A DNA stretch of 64,000 bases, from contig NZ_JSYP01000007.1 in NCBI RefSeq assembly GCF_000813005.1, positions 62,001 through 126,000 on the forward strand. The letters run 5' to 3'. The notes beneath the pieces are model-generated. The model worked only from the letters and a program-made list of their open reading frames with translations. It did not search any database and had not been told where the DNA came from. Both the position numbers and the translations under genes were made by a program. This stretch comes from Flavobacterium sp. KMS. GTDB lineage: Bacteria; Bacteroidota; Bacteroidia; Flavobacteriales; Flavobacteriaceae. Within the stretch, counting starts at the first letter, position 1. Every line of letters starts with the position of its first letter. Below are positions 56,819-64,000 of the stretch, piece by piece.

Positions 56819-56826
56819 AATTTTGC
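56819..56826 (+). promoter_or_regulatory. -7 element of the aldo/keto reductase promoter
   Basis: TAATTTTG at 56819-56826 matches TAnnTTTG, 33 bp before the ATG at 56859. No good -33 TTTG is present at the right distance, which would be expected if the AraC regulator is needed for activation. Confidence 0.4.
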
Positions 56827-56858
56827 CAAACAAATTTTAAGCATCAAAATACAACATC

Positions 56859-57845
56859 ATGGAATATAAAAAATTAGGCAATACAGAACTCGAATTATCA
56901 GCAATTACATACGGCGCATTTGCCATTGGTGGTACAATGTGGGGCGGAAACGAAAAGAAAGATTCAATAGCATCAATACACGCCTCAATCGATAATGGAG
57001 TAACAACATTAGACACCGCTCCATTCTACGGATTTGGATTAAGCGAAGAAATGATTGGCGAAGCCCTAAAAACACAAGACAGAACAAAAGTACAACTACT
57101 AACTAAATTTGGACTAGTTTGGGACGGAAGCAACAACGGAAAAGGAGAATTCTTTTTTGATGCCGAAGACAACGGAAAACAAATCCCTGTATATAAATAC
57201 GCTTCCAAAAACAACATTATAAAAGAAGTCGAAGAAAGCTTAAAACGCCTTCAGACCGATTATATCGATTTATTACAAATACACTGGCCAGACGCAACAA
57301 CACCCATTAGCGAAACCATGGAAGCCATGGAACTATTAATCCAACAAGGAAAAATAAGAGCTGCCGGAGTTAGTAATTATAGTACAGCTCAAATTCAAGA
57401 AGCACAAAAAACAATACAATTAGCATCAAATCAAGTATCATACAGCATGCTTAATCGCAGTATCGAAACCGATTTAATTCCACTAACAGTTGCTGAAAAC
57501 ATTGGTATTATTGCTTACAGCCCAATGGAAAGAGGATTGCTTACTGGAAAATATTTTACCGATAGTAAACTAAAAGACAACGACCATCGTAATGGATATT
57601 TTAACCAATTCGACCTCGTAAAAGTAAAAACACTAGTCGAAGAACTAAGCTCATTGGCCAATGCCAAAAATGCAACATTAGCACAATTAGTTTTACGTTG
57701 GACAACATTACAAAAAGGAATTACAATAGTTTTAGCAGGTGCTCGAAATGCCGAACAAGCAATTTCTAACGCAAAAGCAATGGATTTCGATTTATCAGCA
57801 TCAGAACTTGATTTTATTAATCAGGCAATTTCAAAAACAAAATAA
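56859..57845 (+). CDS. Aldo/keto reductase
   Basis: A 328-residue TIM-barrel NADPH oxidoreductase with the family's DTAPFYGFGLSEEMIGEAL (catalytic Asp/Tyr), LLTKFGLV (Lys), IDLLQIHWPD (His), AAGVSNYS and the nucleotide-binding GITIVLAGARNAEQ. It reduces aldehydes or ketones, and the substrate is not predictable. First gene of a redox group with an NADPH-quinone reductase, a monooxygenase-like protein and a zinc-free alcohol dehydrogenase relative. Confidence 0.94.
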   Translation: MEYKKLGNTELELSAITYGAFAIGGTMWGGNEKKDSIASIHASIDNGVTTLDTAPFYGFGLSEEMIGEALKTQDRTKVQLLTKFGLVWDGSNNGKGEFFFDAEDNGKQIPVYKYASKNNIIKEVEESLKRLQTDYIDLLQIHWPDATTPISETMEAMELLIQQGKIRAAGVSNYSTAQIQEAQKTIQLASNQVSYSMLNRSIETDLIPLTVAENIGIIAYSPMERGLLTGKYFTDSKLKDNDHRNGYFNQFDLVKVKTLVEELSSLANAKNATLAQLVLRWTTLQKGITIVLAGARNAEQAISNAKAMDFDLSASELDFINQAISKTK

Positions 57846-57856
57846 AAAAAATTTGG

Positions 57857-57963
57857 GTGTGACCCCGCACTCTCGAAACCTCGAAAGCGGGGTCGGGTCA
57901 TCCGCTAAATCTTTTATTTTTTAAAGGAAAAAAATAAAAGGATACCGCTGCTCCCCCTCACAC
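57857..57963. repeat. Dispersed palindromic element, GTGTGA...TCACAC type
   Basis: Termini GTGTGA (57857-57862) and TCACAC (57958-57963) are inverted repeats. Inside is a GC-rich hairpin GACCCCGC (57861-57868) / GCGGGGTC (57887-57894) and a second hairpin of T-run/A-run arms near 57910-57943 (CTTTTATTTTTT against AAAAAATAAAAG). Its GC-rich blocks stand out from the AT-rich surroundings. It fills the gap between two plus-strand genes. Confidence 0.7.
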
Positions 57964-57994
57964 AAAACCAATAATGCAATTAGAAGATTAAAAA

Positions 57995-58597
57995 ATGAAA
58001 AAAATATTTATTATTAACGGCGGACAAAATTTTGCTCATTCAGGAGGAAGATTCAATCAAACCGTTACCGATTGGACAATCGAATACCTAAAAAGTAAAA
58101 ACTACGAAATAAAAACAACCGATATAAAACAAGAATTCGATCTGGATCAAGAAGTTGAAAAATTCGTTTGGGCAGATGTCGTCATTTATCACACACCCGT
58201 TTGGTGGTTTCAGGTACCAAATGGTTTCAAAAAATACATCGACGACGTATTTACAGCAGGACACAATAAAGGAATTTACAAAAGTGACGGTAGAACCAGA
58301 ACAAATCCAGACATTAATTACGGAACTGGCGGACTTTTACACGGGCGTAAATATATGCTAACCACAAGCTGGAATGCTCCCGCAGCAGCATTTACACTTC
58401 CCGGAGAATTCTTCGAACAAACATCTGTAGATGATGGAGTAATGTTCGGTTTTCACAAAATGAATAAATTTGTAGGAATGCAAAAATTAGATGGATTCCA
58501 TTTTCATGATGTCGAAAAAGGCGCTACTGCCGAAAATATTGGTATCTTTAAGCAGGAATATACTACACATTTAGAACAAACTTTTAAAACCTTATAA
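57995..58597 (+). CDS. NAD(P)H-dependent quinone/flavin oxidoreductase (MdaB-like)
   Basis: A 200-residue flavodoxin-fold enzyme. The FMN-binding start IFIINGGQNFAHSGGRFN, the WADVVIYHTPVWWFQVPNGFKKYIDDVF loop and the LTTSWNAPAAAF segment match modulator-of-drug-activity B (MdaB). It reduces quinones by two electrons at the expense of NADPH. Adjacent to a YgiN-type monooxygenase gene (2-bp gap), the known partner of MdaB in E. coli. Confidence 0.92.
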   Translation: MKKIFIINGGQNFAHSGGRFNQTVTDWTIEYLKSKNYEIKTTDIKQEFDLDQEVEKFVWADVVIYHTPVWWFQVPNGFKKYIDDVFTAGHNKGIYKSDGRTRTNPDINYGTGGLLHGRKYMLTTSWNAPAAAFTLPGEFFEQTSVDDGVMFGFHKMNKFVGMQKLDGFHFHDVEKGATAENIGIFKQEYTTHLEQTFKTL

Positions 58598-58599
58598 TC

Positions 58600-58878
58600 A
58601 TGATTTCAATTACAGCCATTATTAAAAGTAAAAAAGAAAGTATAGAACAAGTAAAAACTTTGGTTGAAAATCTGGTAAATCAAACCCGAAAAGAAGACGC
58701 TTGTGTGCGTTACGATTTACACAACGCCGAAAATGTTTTTATCATTTGGGAAGAATGGAAAGACCAATCAGATCTTGACATACACGACAATCAACCTTTC
58801 TTACTAGAGTTCATTACAAAAAGTGAAAATTTACTTTCAGCACCAATTCAAGTTTACAAAACAGTGCAAATACTATAA
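58600..58878 (+). CDS. Putative quinol monooxygenase (YgiN/ABM-like)
   Basis: A 92-residue antibiotic-biosynthesis-monooxygenase-type dimeric alpha-beta barrel protein (ITAIIKSKKESIEQVKTLVE, RYDLHNAENVFIIWEEWKDQ). In E. coli YgiN acts on quinols beside MdaB. The same pair occurs here with a 2-bp spacing. No cofactor site is needed in this family. Confidence 0.9.
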   Translation: MISITAIIKSKKESIEQVKTLVENLVNQTRKEDACVRYDLHNAENVFIIWEEWKDQSDLDIHDNQPFLLEFITKSENLLSAPIQVYKTVQIL

Positions 58879-58886
58879 TCAAGAAG

Positions 58887-59867
58887 ATGAAAGCACTTTT
58901 TATAAATACTTACGAATCTGAATTTGTAAGTACAGATATTAAAAAACCAACTCCTAAAAAAGGAGAAGTATTGGTTAAAATACACGCAAGCGGCGTAAAC
59001 CCAATCGATAACAAAATCAGAATTGGAGTTTCTCCATATGCATCGCCAGTATTACCAGCTATTTTAGGTACAGACCTTGCGGGAGTAATCGAAGCAATTG
59101 GCGAAGGTGTAACCCAGTTCAAAGTTGGTGATGAAGTTTACGGGCTAGCAGGAGGTGTTTTAGGACTTCAAGGAACTCTAGCAGAATACACCGCTGTCGA
59201 TGCTGATTTGTTAGCCATAAAACCAAAAAACCTAACCATGAAAGAAGCTGCCGGAATTCCGCTAGTAGTACTTACAGCTTGGGAAGGTTTAATCGACAGA
59301 GCAAAAGTAAAAAAAGGAGACAAAGTCCTTGTACATGCAGGAGCTGGTGGAGTTGGACACATTGTGGTACAACTTGCCAAAACTCTAGGTGCAGACGTTT
59401 ATGCAACAGTTTCTAAACAAAAAGAAGATATTGTAAAATCGTATGGAGCAACGCCTATTGATTACAAAACCACTCAAGTCGAGGATTATGTAAACCAATA
59501 CACAGACGGAAAAGGTTTTGATATTATATATGATACCGTTGGAGGTCAATCTCTTGACGATTCATTTAAAGCCATTCGTCATTATGGTCAAATTAGCAGC
59601 TGTTATGCTTTTGGAACACATACCCTTGCAACAAATTCGCTACGTTCAGCAAGTCTTCATGGTGTTTTTGTATTACATCCAGCAATCAGTGGCGAAGGAC
59701 GAAAACATCATAGTGATATCCTGACACAAGCTGCAAAATTATTCGAAGAAGGAAAATTAAAACCTCTTATCGATCCTCGAAAATTCACTTTAGACAATGC
59801 CATCGAAGCCCATAAAGCAGTGAGCGATGGTTCTTCTACTGGACGAATTGTTGTAGATATCGTTTAA
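58887..59867 (+). CDS. NADP-dependent oxidoreductase, quinone-reductase type (MDR superfamily)
   Basis: A 326-residue medium-chain dehydrogenase without the structural or catalytic zinc ligands. The N-terminal GroES-like domain has HASGVNPIDNKIR and GTDLAGVIEAIGEGVTQFKVGDEV. The Rossmann motif is VLVHAGAGGVGHIVVQLAKTLGA. It reduces alkenals or quinones with NADPH. Third gene of the quinone-redox operon, 8 bp after the ABM gene. Confidence 0.92.
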   Translation: MKALFINTYESEFVSTDIKKPTPKKGEVLVKIHASGVNPIDNKIRIGVSPYASPVLPAILGTDLAGVIEAIGEGVTQFKVGDEVYGLAGGVLGLQGTLAEYTAVDADLLAIKPKNLTMKEAAGIPLVVLTAWEGLIDRAKVKKGDKVLVHAGAGGVGHIVVQLAKTLGADVYATVSKQKEDIVKSYGATPIDYKTTQVEDYVNQYTDGKGFDIIYDTVGGQSLDDSFKAIRHYGQISSCYAFGTHTLATNSLRSASLHGVFVLHPAISGEGRKHHSDILTQAAKLFEEGKLKPLIDPRKFTLDNAIEAHKAVSDGSSTGRIVVDIV

Positions 59868-59931
59868 ATTTATAGGTCTTCAATTTCCATGACTTGTCGT
59901 TGGTTTTAACCAACTGTTTAATAACAATAAT

Positions 59932-59980
59932 AAAAAAGGCTTTAGCCGAATCTATAGTGATTCTGCTAAAGCCTTTTTTT
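59932..59980. terminator. Bidirectional terminator between convergent genes
   Basis: Long stem AAAAAAGGCTTTAGC with a second segment cGAATC, a 6-nt turn, GATTC, then GCTAAAGCCTTTTTT. U tracts on both strands. Serves the oxidoreductase gene (ends 59867, plus) and the methyltransferase gene (ends 59984, minus). Confidence 0.85.
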
Positions 59981-59983
59981 AGA

Positions 59984-60691
59984 TTATTTAATCCCGCCAA
60001 AAGCACCAAAACACATATTCTTGTGTAAGATTTCGACACTCCTAAAACCTACCTTTTTCATTAAATCCAACTGGTAATTCATCGATCTGGGCGAATCTTC
60101 TTTGGCAACATAATCTAATACGTTTTTACGATATTCTTTTCCTCCTAAACCTTCTAGGTAATCACCATATCTTTCCCAAGTATATTCATTTAGCAACTCC
60201 GTATCTTGGGTAATTAAATCCGAAATCATAAAACATCCACCAGGTTTTAATAGTTTAAATATCTTAGTAAATGTAGTTTCCCAATCCTGATCATCACGTA
60301 AATGATGCAAAACTGCTCCAGCCAAAATAATATCATAATGATTCTCCTGTAATTCGACTTCACGAATATCACCTTGCTTCACCTCTACCCTTCCATTAGT
60401 TTCATCAGACACTCTTTCAAAAGCTTTATCTAACATTGGTTTACTCAAATCAACCAAAGTGCAATTTAAATCCGAAACTTTCGAAAGCATCATCAACGTA
60501 TAATTTCCTGCACCACAACCAATATCCAAGATGTTTTTTGCATTAGGAACAATTCTCTTAGAAGCTTCTGTTATAAGTTCCAACGAAATTTTAGCATCAA
60601 TTGTAGATAATTGACCCGTATCTAAATTTGAAAATCGCTCGACATCATTATCAAAACGTTCCCTAATTTCTTTAGTAGTTGATTTTTCCAT
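59984..60691 (-). CDS. Class I SAM-dependent methyltransferase
   Basis: A 235-residue methyltransferase of the Methyltransf_25/UbiE-like type with motif I NILDIGCGAGNYTLMML, motif II region GRVEVKQGDIREVEL, ILAGAVLHHLRDDQDWE and LLKPGGCFMISDLI. The substrate is unknown; small molecule more likely than nucleic acid. A dispersed inverted-repeat element (60708-60805) starts 17 bp upstream of its ATG and may contain or displace its promoter. Confidence 0.9.
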   Translation of the reverse strand: MEKSTTKEIRERFDNDVERFSNLDTGQLSTIDAKISLELITEASKRIVPNAKNILDIGCGAGNYTLMMLSKVSDLNCTLVDLSKPMLDKAFERVSDETNGRVEVKQGDIREVELQENHYDIILAGAVLHHLRDDQDWETTFTKIFKLLKPGGCFMISDLITQDTELLNEYTWERYGDYLEGLGGKEYRKNVLDYVAKEDSPRSMNYQLDLMKKVGFRSVEILHKNMCFGAFGGIK

Positions 60692-60707
60692 AATTTTTGT
60701 TTTAGGT

Positions 60708-60805
60708 TTTCACGCAGATTAAGCAGATAATCGTAGATATTAAAATCTTTTTAATCTGGAGTGGCTAAAAAAATAATCCGCTCAATCTGCCAAATCTGCG
60801 TGAAA
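60708..60805. repeat. Dispersed inverted-repeat element (TTTCACGCAGATT type)
   Basis: Ends TTTCACGCAGATT (60708-60720) and AATCTGCGTGAAA (60793-60805) are perfect 13-bp inverted repeats. The pairing continues after a 2-bp mismatch with GCAGAT / ATCTGC. Total 98 bp. A MITE/REP-like unit located between the methyltransferase start and the DUF2130 gene. Confidence 0.8.
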
Positions 60806-61121
60806 CATTTTTTTTCAAAAGTCTTCTTTTGATATATACTTCAAAAATACTTGTTTCATAATTCATCAATGCACACCAAATTTATAAAACTACGTCATCT
60901 AAAATATTTTTTGGCTCAAGCCAAAGAATTAAATCCTATTATAATTCCCCAGAACATCACTTTATTTGGTATAAATATCAAGAAATTATAAAGCCAAAAT
61001 ACGAAACACAAGCAAGATTATTTACCCAAATAAAATTACTGAAGCTATAAAACATTATGCATATCGCTAACTTTTAAATACCTTAGCAGAAAATAATATT
61101 ACCCCATAAAAAATAAACAAA
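60806..61121. other. Intergenic, no gene seen
   Basis: About 315 AT-rich bases ahead of the DUF2130 gene. No frame of convincing length or RNA gene was seen. A weak -7-like TACCTTAG lies near 61079-61086. Confidence 0.4.
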
Positions 61122-62390
61122 ATGGCTGAGCAATCTTCAATTCAGTGTCCAAATTGCGGAACAACAATCGATGTAAATGATATCCTAAAACATCAATTGG
61201 AAGATAGCATCCGTAAAGAATTTCAGCAAAAAGCTACAGCACAGTCAAAAGAACTGGAGCTTAAAAACGAGCAATTCGAAAAAGCTAAAGCAGAATTTGA
61301 AGCCAAGAAAAAGCAAGAAAACGAACTTTTTACAGAACGCTTAGACCGAGAAAAAAAGATAGCTGAAAAAGAAATCACCGAAAAACTAAAAACAAAGCTA
61401 AACGAAGAAAACAAAGACCGTTTGCTTTCGATGGAAAAAGAACTTTCGGAAAAATCAGAAAAATTACGCGAACTAAATAAAATGGAAGGCGAGATTGCTA
61501 AACTTCAGCGTGAAAAACTGGAAATAAAAGAAGCAATCGAAGCTGAATCTCAAAAACAACTCAACGCAACTTTAGTTTTGGAACGCGATAAAATTCGCAA
61601 GCAAGAAGAAGAAAAAAACGAGTTAAAAATAAAAGAATACCAAAAACAATCCGACGACCAAAAGAAGCTTATCGAAGAAATGAAACGCAAGCAGGAACAA
61701 GGTTCTATGCAATTGCAAGGAGAAGTAATGGAATTAGCAATTGAAGAATGGCTAGCTTCTAATTTTCCTTTAGACAGTATCGACGAAGTTAAAAAAGGAG
61801 CCAATGGAGCCGATTGTTTGCAAATAGTAAATACACGCGAATTACAAAATTGTGGTTCTATATATTACGAAAGTAAGCGTACAAAAGCCTTTCAACCCGC
61901 TTGGATTGAAAAATTTAAAAACGACATTCGAGATAAAAAAGCCAATATTGGAGTTCTTGTTACCGAAGTAATGCCAACTGGAATGGATCGCATGGGAATG
62001 CGCGACGGAATCTGGATTTGTACTTATGATGAATTTAAAGGTTTAAGCGCTGTTTTACGTCAATCCCTAATACAAGTGAGCCAAGCAGTACAAGCACAGG
62101 AAAACAAAGGCGATAAAATGGCCATGTTATACGATTTCTTAACCAGCAACGAATTCCGTTTACAAATAGAAGGAATCGTAGAAGGATTTACACAAATGCA
62201 AAGCGATTTAGATTCAGAAAAAAGAGCCATGCAACGTATCTGGAAACAACGCGAAAAACAAATAGAAAAAGTAGTCAATAATACCCTGGGAATGTACGGT
62301 TCTATACGTGGTATAGCCGGAAACGCAGTCCAAACCGTAAGAGCATTGGAATTGGACTTTGTAGATGACCAAACGGAAGAATTAGAGTAA
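61122..62390 (+). CDS. DUF2130 domain-containing protein
   Basis: A 422-residue protein with an N-terminal zinc-ribbon half-site (IQCPNCGTTIDVNDILKHQL). A long coiled coil very rich in Glu/Lys follows (residues ~27-200). The C-terminal DUF2130 core begins near residue 205 (LQGEVMELAIEEWLASNFP), with YYESKRTKAFQPAWIEKFKNDI and VLVTEVMPTG. The core contains E...E-x-K spacing reminiscent of PD-(D/E)XK nuclease folds. Its real activity is unknown. Single gene; an 8-bp repeat array starts five bases after its stop. Confidence 0.9.
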   Translation: MAEQSSIQCPNCGTTIDVNDILKHQLEDSIRKEFQQKATAQSKELELKNEQFEKAKAEFEAKKKQENELFTERLDREKKIAEKEITEKLKTKLNEENKDRLLSMEKELSEKSEKLRELNKMEGEIAKLQREKLEIKEAIEAESQKQLNATLVLERDKIRKQEEEKNELKIKEYQKQSDDQKKLIEEMKRKQEQGSMQLQGEVMELAIEEWLASNFPLDSIDEVKKGANGADCLQIVNTRELQNCGSIYYESKRTKAFQPAWIEKFKNDIRDKKANIGVLVTEVMPTGMDRMGMRDGIWICTYDEFKGLSAVLRQSLIQVSQAVQAQENKGDKMAMLYDFLTSNEFRLQIEGIVEGFTQMQSDLDSEKRAMQRIWKQREKQIEKVVNNTLGMYGSIRGIAGNAVQTVRALELDFVDDQTEELE

Positions 62391-62394
62391 GCTC

Positions 62395-62450
62395 TAAGGT
62401 ACAAAGGTTCAAAGATGCAAAGGTACTAAGGTTCTAAGCTACTGAGATAA
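62395..62450 (+). repeat. Degenerate 8-bp tandem repeat array (copy 3 of 4)
   Basis: Seven units in register: taaggtac, aaaggttc, aaagatgc, aaaggtac, taaggttc, taagctac, tgagataa. Begins five bases after the TAA of the DUF2130 gene. Same unit as at 441-488. Confidence 0.8.
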
Positions 62451-62644
62451 AAGAGCTTCAGAGTCGTAAAGAAACAAAGGCTCTGGGGAATTACTTCAAG
62501 TCGACCTGACGTAGAAAGGACTACACTAGTAACACAATATCGTCTGGTTAACTGTTTGCGAAACTCTTTATTCACGTGACAAGGCTATGAAAAATCCCAT
62601 TGAGTATTTACTCTATTTTATATATAAATGAATTCATAACGACA
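62451..62644. other. Repeat-derived intergenic sequence without genes
   Basis: No frame or RNA gene is visible. Around 62500-62545 cgacctgacgtagaaaggac resembles the decayed palindrome arm at 590-622, so array 1 and array 3 share not only the octamers but also the sequence that follows them. Confidence 0.4.
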
Positions 62645-62957
62645 AGGCTGTCCGAAAAGTAATTTTCAGACAGCCTCTTTGTTTATTGAAATGATGTCTA
62701 TTTTTAAAATTTATTGATAAAGAAAGTCCCAGCGGGACGTTATATTTATAGCAATTTTAATTGTAATCAAAAGAAACCCCATTGGGGTGACATATATAGC
62801 AATCTAAATAAAAATATCGCTACGCTGTAGCTTTTACCCAACCTTTTTTAAATTTGCTATAAATATGATGCTCCGCTGGAGCAATTATCTATCATGTCTT
62901 CTAAAAATTTCAAAAAATAACAAAAAGGCTGTCTGAAAATTACTTTTCGGACAGCCT
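62645..62957. repeat. Composite element: perfect 32-bp inverted repeats enclosing four mini-hairpins
   Basis: Left arm 62645-62676 begins AGGCTGTCCGAAAAGTAATT. The right arm 62926-62957 is its exact reverse complement. Between them lie four hairpins, each with a 5-bp stem and 3-nt loop: GTCCCagcGGGAC (62726-62738), ACCCCattGGGGT (62776-62788), GCTACgctGTAGC (62819-62831) and GCTCCgctGGAGC (62870-62882). Three are joined to a conserved tata..ATAGCAA block (one inverted). No coding sense. Confidence 0.85.
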
Positions 62958-62970
62958 CGTCTTTTTTAAT

Positions 62971-63018
62971 CTCAGAACCTTAGAACCTCAGAACCTTTGA
63001 AGCTCTGAACCTTTGAAC
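62971..63018 (-). repeat. Degenerate 8-bp tandem repeat array (copy 4 of 4)
   Basis: Six units in register on the plus strand: ctcagaac, cttagaac, ctcagaac, ctttgaag, ctctgaac, ctttgaac. On the minus strand this is the wrAGGTTC octamer. It begins five bases past the stop of the minus-strand META-domain gene. Confidence 0.8.
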
Positions 63019-63023
63019 CTTCC

Positions 63024-63824
63024 TTAGTCAATTTTTCTGAAAACTAAAAGCAACCCAGACGGATTAGACAATGATAATCTATTATTGGCTACAGTATAAG
63101 TTGTAGTACTTTGAAGCGCTTGCAAAAACTCATCTTCTTTATTGTTACCACTACATGCCATTAACGTTGAAGCTACATTTGTAAAACGTAATAAATCTTT
63201 CTCATAAAATATACTTCCGTTGACCTGATTACATCCTGCAAAGCCTAAAAATCTATTCTCAGCACTATAAATTTCAATTCTAGGTAGTTCTCTTTGAAAA
63301 TCAGCTACAGCAACTTTTTTTCCATTTAATTGTTCCAAAACCCAGATATCATGTAAGCGATAATCAGTAATATATCTTCCGCAACCTTCGATATTTTTTA
63401 CGCTACCATCGCTATTATTTGTGATTTCGATTTTAACATTATAAGGCGATTTATCTCCCGACATTGTATCAGTACAATCCATTTGCTGAATCGTAATACT
63501 CATACTACCTGTTTTAGTATTAAAGCGATACAACTTAACATTTGCATCCATCGCTCTAATAGGCTCTATATAAGGAGAACTAACTTCCTCTAATCCTTCA
63601 ATCAACGAGGTAAAAGTAATTTTTTCTTTACCTATTTTTAAGCCCCAAAAAGGTTCATTTCCAGTAGCCTTAAAAAACGTAGAACCATCATATTCGTCTG
63701 CATTATTTGTATTCATAGATGCGGGGTTTTCTTCCTTTGGTTGTGTTAAAGGTTTTGGCTTTACTGTCGTTTTACAACTGAATGACAAAATTGCGACCGA
63801 GATTAATAGTAAAAGTTTTTTCAT
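63024..63824 (-). CDS. META/HslJ-domain lipoprotein
   Basis: A 266-residue lipoprotein (signal peptide and lipobox LSFSC). The first ~130 mature residues form a COG3650-like domain (FKATGNEPFWGLKIGKEKI, IEGCGRY). The C-terminal ~110 residues form a META domain of the HslJ heat-shock type (IWVLEQLNGKKVA, FLGFAGCNQVNGSIFYE, STLMACSGNNKEDEFLQAL). Probably a periplasmic or outer-membrane protein linked to envelope stress. The same two-domain order is common in Bacteroidota. Confidence 0.88.
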   Translation of the reverse strand: MKKLLLLISVAILSFSCKTTVKPKPLTQPKEENPASMNTNNADEYDGSTFFKATGNEPFWGLKIGKEKITFTSLIEGLEEVSSPYIEPIRAMDANVKLYRFNTKTGSMSITIQQMDCTDTMSGDKSPYNVKIEITNNSDGSVKNIEGCGRYITDYRLHDIWVLEQLNGKKVAVADFQRELPRIEIYSAENRFLGFAGCNQVNGSIFYEKDLLRFTNVASTLMACSGNNKEDEFLQALQSTTTYTVANNRLSLSNPSGLLLVFRKID

Positions 63825-63839
63825 GTGTGTAATTTTAAA

Positions 63840-63866
63840 TTAACATCCTAAATTTAAAGATGTTAA
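63840..63866. repeat. Small palindrome ahead of the META-domain gene
   Basis: TTAACATC (63840-63847) / GATGTTAA (63859-63866), 11-nt spacer, 16 bp upstream of the gene's ATG. It could be an operator or a leader hairpin. The rest of the sequence to the window end shows no gene. Confidence 0.3.
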
Positions 63867-64000
63867 CTTCTTTAATAAATAAAATAGATTTTTAGCTAAT
63901 TTACAATAAAAAAATAAGTGCAACAATCAGCTGTGATAAAGCGCTAACTCATTTGTACTACCGCTAGTACGATTCCTATTGACTTTTAGATTATTTATAT

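Noticed and set aside
62645..62957. Insertion sequence with a transposase
   Set aside because: Inverted ends look like an IS, but the 249 bp between the arms have no reading frame for a transposase.

Overview
The window is low-GC DNA from a member of the Bacteroidota, most likely Flavobacterium or a close relative (inferred). The evidence is a SusC/SusD pair with a hybrid two-component regulator, an LptD/TamB/MlaD-type envelope set, BshA (bacillithiol synthesis), many Bacteroidota-type lipoproteins, and promoters of the TTTG-N19-TAnnTTTG kind. One is canonical, upstream of the thiolase at 52.6 kb. Several familiar flavobacterial intergenic palindromes are also present.

Layout. 0-9.5 kb: bshA (cut by the window edge), small conserved proteins, two Hdr-like Fe-S proteins, an MCE/MlaD protein, a cell-wall amidase, lptD and ridA. 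9.5-13.5 kb: a central-carbon block on the minus strand with pfkA, gapA, a BadF/GlcNAc-kinase-like protein and two tandem methylglyoxal synthase genes. One of the two has lost catalytic and phosphate-binding residues. 13.8-25.5 kb: a giant tamB, tsaD, rsmE, a TrmH-type methylase, an M43 zinc protease, an AI-2E family permease and a THUMP-like methyltransferase. 25.5-32.5 kb: a VanX-like dipeptidase, duplicated SRPBCC proteins, and a stress-type operon (GNAT, pirin, YceI, two isochorismatase-fold hydrolases) next to a Crp/Fnr regulator. 32.7-39.1 kb: a lipoprotein pair (beta-propeller plus zinc protease), a broken efflux-pump gene, oleate hydratase, and a protein made of three fused RidA domains.

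39.4-52.4 kb: a complete fructan utilisation locus (fructokinase, SusD, SusC, GH32, sugar porter, fructose-type hybrid sensor), all on the minus strand. It lies between an intact tRNA-Arg(TCT) gene and a detached copy of that tRNA's 3' end. This is the geometry left by integration into a tRNA gene, although no integrase is visible. A tRNA cluster (Arg, Arg, Pro, Ser) follows. 52.6-64 kb: thiolase, an NlpC/P60 protein, an AraC-regulated quinone/carbonyl reductase group, a methyltransferase, a DUF2130 protein and a META-domain lipoprotein.

The strongest unusual observations are the triple-RidA fusion between two tRNA scars, the degenerate methylglyoxal synthase paralogue beside an intact one, and the tRNA-bracketed fructan island. 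Also notable is a dense set of intergenic repeats: four arrays of a degenerate 8-bp unit, three of them abutting stop codons, and five kinds of palindromic element.
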